Origin: Streptococcus sp.
Lineage (GTDB): Bacteria > Bacillota > Bacilli > Lactobacillales > Streptococcaceae
Length of the DNA: 6,129 bases
NCBI GenBank assembly: GCA_030825825.1
Contig: JAPJPE010000076.1
Coordinates: 1 to 6,129 of the forward strand
Direction of reading: 5' to 3'
Shown here: positions 6,080 to 6,129 of the stretch, piece after piece
Layout of the letters: each line of letters starts with the position of its first letter
Numbering within the stretch: the first letter of the stretch is position 1
Notes under the pieces: generated by a model
What the model was told of the DNA's origin: nothing
What the model saw: only the letters and a program-made list of their open reading frames with translations
Database searches by the model: none
Made by a program: the position numbers and the translations under genes

Positions 6080-6118
6080 AGAGGCTGGGACAAAAGTCCT
6101 AGCCTCTCAATTATTTTT
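6080..6118 (+). terminator. Intrinsic terminator after the hydrolase gene, possibly bidirectional
   Basis: AGAGGCTGGGAC (6080-6091) pairs with GTCCTAGCCTCT (6096-6107) across an AAAA loop, 12 bp with a single G-U pair. The T-rich TTATTTTT follows (6111-6118). An A-run before the stem (6076-6080) would serve as the T-run on the other strand, so it may stop transcription both ways. It begins 41 bases after the stop codon. Hairpins of this GGCTGGGACAAAAGTCC form recur between streptococcal genes, to my knowledge. Confidence 0.88.
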
Positions 6119-6129
6119 GGATTGTCGAG

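Overview
The window looks like a chromosomal segment of a Firmicute, most likely an oral (viridans-group) Streptococcus. I base this on the Bce-type gene set, the DUF2974 (Mbeg1-like) hydrolase, the Gram-positive ribosome binding sites and promoters, and the TGGGACA-type hairpins at both ends, which resemble elements I know from streptococcal intergenic regions. The species cannot be fixed from the sequence alone.

Layout. Positions 60-4707 on the minus strand carry a complete Bce-type peptide-antibiotic detoxification module. Read in the direction of transcription it is: response regulator (4707-4030), intramembrane-sensing histidine kinase (4037-3063), an intergenic control region (3062-2949), a 42-residue basic small ORF (2948-2820), ABC ATPase (2804-2046) and a 10-helix FtsX-like permease (2045-60). 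A hairpin at the left edge (1-43), cut by the window end, probably terminates the transcript. From 4855 to 6039 on the plus strand, divergent from the regulator, lies a DUF2974 alpha/beta-hydrolase gene, followed by a strong hairpin terminator (6080-6118).

How the parts work together. In this family the permease and ATPase form a complex with the kinase, which has almost no extracellular domain of its own. The transporter senses the antibiotic (typically a lipid II cycle inhibitor such as bacitracin or a lantibiotic), the kinase phosphorylates the regulator, and the regulator activates the transporter operon. The sequence fits this wiring. A perfect 7-4-7 inverted repeat (TCTTACA-N4-TGTAAGA, 3036-3053) lies just after the kinase gene and upstream of a -10 box with a poor -35. 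The regulator-kinase promoter has an extended -10 and no copy of that operator. The gene order R-S-A-B with an internal inducible promoter is that of Bacillus subtilis bceRS-bceAB.

The least familiar part is the small ORF at 2820-2948. It has an ideal ribosome binding site, is the first gene of the inducible transcript and ends 15 bases before the ATPase start. I do not recognise its product. There is no RNA gene, insertion sequence, CRISPR array or gene-free stretch over 300 bases. The largest gene-free gaps are 4708-4854 and 2949-3062, and both hold promoters.
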